A stretch of DNA of 62,605 bases from an uncultured Ruminococcus sp. (lineage in GTDB: Bacteria > Bacillota > Clostridia > Oscillospirales > Ruminococcaceae), in assembly GCF_937915125.1 (NCBI RefSeq), contig NZ_CALDMP010000005.1, positions 1 through 62,605 on the forward strand. Direction: 5' to 3'. Shown piece by piece: positions 60,581 through 62,605 of this stretch (positions are counted from its first letter, which is position 1; every line of letters starts with the position of its first letter). Under the pieces are notes generated by a model. The model was not told where the DNA came from, ran no database searches, and was given only the letters and a program-made list of their open reading frames with translations. Made by a program: the position numbers and the translations under genes.

Positions 60581-60614
60581 CAGCGCCCAGTACATACCTG
60601 TACAGGGCGCTGCT
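60581..60614. terminator. GC-rich hairpin
   Basis: GCAGCGCCC pairs with GGGCGCTGC, loop AGTACATACCTGTACA with an inner TGTAC pair. No T-run follows. Confidence 0.4.
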
Positions 60615-60657
60615 ATAATATCAATCAGTTTCGTTGACATTGAGAGAAAGGAATAAA

Positions 60658-60894
60658 ATGTCAGAGCGTACTCACATAAAATATGTGTATTTTTATTCTA
60701 AGGAAACACTGATTCAATCTGGTGCGCAGATTGTACTCTACGAGCATAAACTGCGTCAGATTTTTCGCCATATTGCAATGAAATTTCGCAGGCATACTGG
60801 CGTATGTCAAGAGATTTCTATGCGATATGACGGAAAATATACCCATAGGGTACAAGTGCAAGCAAGATGCGTGCCAAACCGCAGACGTGATTGA
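60658..60894 (+). CDS. Short ORF running into a repeat element
   Basis: A 78-residue frame with a plausible ribosome site (AGAAAGGA). Only the first 14 codons lie outside the element at 60702-60906; the rest is a reading of that element. It is probably a gene start truncated by the insertion or a chance frame. Confidence 0.2.
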   Translation: MSERTHIKYVYFYSKETLIQSGAQIVLYEHKLRQIFRHIAMKFRRHTGVCQEISMRYDGKYTHRVQVQARCVPNRRRD

Positions 60895-60906
60895 ATTGGT
60901 GTTTGC
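60702..60906. repeat. Family-2 element (related to family 1)
   Basis: Ends GGAAACACTGATTCAATC and GATTGAATTGGTGTTTGC are inverted repeats with 15 of 18 positions matching; flanks CTAA and TTAA. Inside, TGTACTCTACGAGCATAAACT and GTCAGATTTTTCG are shared with the 189-bp family-1 copies in reverse. It is non-coding. Confidence 0.7.
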
Positions 60907-61007
60907 TTAACACTCTGCAAGAATGTCCTTCTCTTGAGAGCCAATGCCAACGAAATGAAAAGAGAGGTGCAAACGTATTTTTTGACATTTGCTGCAAATG
61001 TTTCTAA

Positions 61008-61230
61008 AGCGTGTTCACATAAATCCGAACTAGCGTCTTTTCGGCAAAATCTCACGCATACTGCCTTAATACTAGTCCTATATCAACCTGTTGAAGAATT
61101 TGCCGCTGTCATTTCGTCACTCTGTGTTGCCCGCCCTTGCCGGGCGACAGCCTGCCTGTGATTTTTGACTTGTTTGCGCAAAATTTATGCTCAAAAATCC
61201 GCTTATTTGTTTTATGTGAACACACTCTAG
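61008..61230. repeat. Family-3 inverted-repeat element
   Basis: Ends GCGTGTTCACATAAA and TTTATGTGAACACACTC bound a non-coding segment of about 220 bp. Similar single ends occur near 12189, 23990 and 38702. The stretch 60907-61007 shows nothing. Confidence 0.55.
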
Positions 61231-61231
61231 T

Positions 61232-61561
61232 TTATGCATGCCTGATCAGCTTGGAATAGATTACTTCACTGGGCTGGCTGCCATCACACAATTCAGCCTT
61301 GCGGTCAAGGGCGCGGTTGCGGAAATAGACTGCAAGATTCAGCGTCACCATAATCAGGTTGAGAAGATAGACGACTAGTACATAGTTGATGCTGCCAGAA
61401 ATTATCTTTGCTGCTGTACCTGCAATATAACCGATGATCAGTAAGAGGATAAATGGCAGGCTCATTCCTTTTGCACTTCTGCATTTGTAGTTTTTCACCA
61501 GATTCATGGGCCAGCTGCATCCAAAACAGATTAGCATTACCGTTTCTAATATTTCACTCAT
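61232..61561 (-). CDS. SemiSWEET/PQ-loop sugar transporter
   Basis: A 109-residue membrane protein with three helices (about 3-22, 35-54, 62-82), PQ-loop form CFGCSWPMNLVKNYKCRSAKGMSLPF and NYVLVVYLLNLIMV. SemiSWEETs act as dimers that carry sugars down gradient. Start MSEILET at 61561. It follows the SGNH-like gene by 49 bases on the same strand, likely one transcript. Confidence 0.88.
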   Translation of the reverse strand: MSEILETVMLICFGCSWPMNLVKNYKCRSAKGMSLPFILLLIIGYIAGTAAKIISGSINYVLVVYLLNLIMVTLNLAVYFRNRALDRKAELCDGSQPSEVIYSKLIRHA

Positions 61562-61610
61562 GGTTATCTTATTATCCTCACATTTTCTCACTTTACCGTT
61601 ATTTTTTTCA

Positions 61611-62180
61611 TCACGCCGGATAATACCGCAGAGCATCTGCCAGCGTCATATTTCTGTCAAACAAAAACGAACGAAGTGTGTGAAAAAATCGAAGAGCATA
61701 TGTGCCATCCAATTTTCCGCTGGGGCCATCGGTGAATTCACAGCCATATTCCGCTGCAAGAGATTTGAGCGCACGATTGTACCGTTTCGCTTCTGGTGTC
61801 TGTTCATTGACTGAAACCAGGATAAGACGGCTCTTTGGCAGTGCAGTGTGCAGTTGGTAAAGCAGCCAGCGATAGGATTCCATCATGTCCTCCACTGTTT
61901 TTGCACTGGACAGAAGCTCCTCTTCTCCGAAATGCAGCAGAATTGCTTTGGGTCTCAAAGGCGTGATGCAGGATGCAATGTCATGCTCCGCTTCTTCAAT
62001 TGTCAGCCCCGGAATGCTGCGGTTGTAGATTGGCACATCAATGCCATAATCCTGAGTCAACTCGTTCAACGGAATTCGCGATGCTTCCGTAGAACCGAAC
62101 AATACAACGCCTCCCGGTTCAGCCACCTCGTTTAATGCTTCGTATTCTGAGATAACATCCAGCTTTTTTTGTGAATACAT
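61611..62180 (-). CDS. SGNH/GDSL-hydrolase-like protein
   Basis: A 189-residue protein with an alpha/beta SGNH-like layout: VVLFGSTEASRIPL in the place of block I (GDS), YNRSIPGLTIEEAEHDI, and LHFGEEELL in the place of GxND. The catalytic Ser/Asp-His set is not clear, so it may be a non-catalytic or divergent member. No signal peptide. GGAGGG precedes ATG 62180. First gene of a two-gene unit with the sugar transporter. Confidence 0.7.
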   Translation of the reverse strand: MYSQKKLDVISEYEALNEVAEPGGVVLFGSTEASRIPLNELTQDYGIDVPIYNRSIPGLTIEEAEHDIASCITPLRPKAILLHFGEEELLSSAKTVEDMMESYRWLLYQLHTALPKSRLILVSVNEQTPEAKRYNRALKSLAAEYGCEFTDGPSGKLDGTYALRFFHTLRSFLFDRNMTLADALRYYPA

Positions 62181-62222
62181 AATAAATCCCTCCAATTTGG
62201 ACTGCCATAACGGCACTGCATC

Positions 62223-62243
62223 TGACACACATTTCTTGTGTCA
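62223..62243 (-). promoter_or_regulatory. Inverted repeat downstream of a promoter, candidate operator
   Basis: TGACACACATTTCTTGTGTCA is a palindrome located between a minus-strand promoter (TATAAT at 62252-62257, TGGACA 17 bases before) and the SGNH-like gene. A repressor could bind it. Bases 62281-62525 show nothing I can support. Confidence 0.55.
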
Positions 62244-62529
62244 TTGACTTTATTATAGCACCGCTGGATTCATTTGTCCAATATATAATTTCGTACAAAA
62301 TCATAGTTTATAGCCTATAGAATAGTGGGGGATTTACAAAAATTCATATGTGATTCTTGGCATTACATAGGTTATATATTATGGGAACAATGACATTGCA
62401 CAAAACCCTTTTCACCGTTGAAATAAATTTAGAGCGAATTAACATAAACGAATATACATAACAAAAGCGTCTGACGGCGGTACATTTCATGTACTTATTT
62501 TTTTCAAAATACTTGTGACTGCGATCTAG

Positions 62530-62605
62530 GGCAATACCGCACAAAGATTGAGCGTCAGATGCGCCGTCAGATTTTTCGTCAGATGAAACAAAAAGCGCAG
62601 TGAAT
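62530..62605 (-). repeat. Family-1 repeat, cut by window end
   Basis: Begins GGCAATACCGCACAAAGATTG in reverse orientation, preceded by CTAG, and continues identical in layout to the copy at 30108 until the window ends. Confidence 0.92.

Overview
The window looks like a chromosome segment of a cellulosome-producing Ruminococcus. The evidence is a scaffoldin with two cohesin-like modules and a C-terminal X-module/dockerin, three secreted dockerin proteins (GH9, PL1/PL9, CAP), very Thr-rich linkers, a clostridial-type T-box on valS and a SpoIIR homologue. The layout is closest to R. flavefaciens or R. champanellensis, but the species cannot be fixed from sequence alone. No rRNA, CRISPR array or prophage was seen.

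Layout. 1-6.9 kb: GH9 cellulase and scaffoldin. 7-10 kb: galactokinase, UDP-glucose epimerase and a membrane protein. 10-16.7 kb: L,D-transpeptidase and a PL1-PL9-CBM-dockerin pectinase. 16.7-26 kb: T-box/valS, folC, spoIIR, rtcB with two tiny ORFs, and an acyl-CoA synthetase. 26-38.5 kb: CAP-dockerin protein, PhoR/PhoB-like pair, uridine phosphorylase, lipid kinase, NUDIX-MutY fusion, rnpB, GH95 and a GH26 lipoprotein. 38.8-42.6 kb: a metal cassette (HMA peptide, P1B-ATPase, CsoR-type repressor, EamA transporter). 42.6-43.5 kb: IS and GH43 wreckage. 43.5-55.6 kb: an integrated element of about 12 kb that is visibly more AT-rich than its surroundings. 55.7-62.6 kb: XRE/desulfoferrodoxin-like regulator, YchF, FIST-GGDEF cyclase, Cys-rich mini-protein, SemiSWEET and an SGNH-like protein.

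Two structures stand out. First, a non-coding repeat family with inverted ends (GGCAAYACCGCACAAAGA ... TCTTTGTGCGGTRTTGCC) occurs about 19 times outside the island and never inside it. Copies fall into discrete lengths (46, 81, 172, 189 bp plus intermediates), fold as one long hairpin, and many are bounded by 4-bp direct repeats. Four sit exactly on stop codons. One lies between the valS promoter and its T-box. One supplies the -35 box of ychF. One forms the C-terminus of uridine phosphorylase.

Second, the island has split a tRNA-Leu(UAG) gene at its anticodon loop. The native promoter and 5' half remain at 55.6 kb and the native 3' half and terminator at 43.5 kb. Matching acceptor and anticodon stems prove the two halves belong together. 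The element brings an intact replacement tRNA-Leu behind two tandem 108-bp units that each carry a dead tRNA 5' half. Its cargo is an ECF sigma factor, a DUF4367-type anti-sigma candidate, a small secreted protein, a 1185-residue secreted Rhs protein ending in an AHH-type nuclease, and a probable immunity gene. A RecA-fold ATPase and a large serine recombinase complete it. Annotation rests on reading motifs and base patterns only; no database search was possible.
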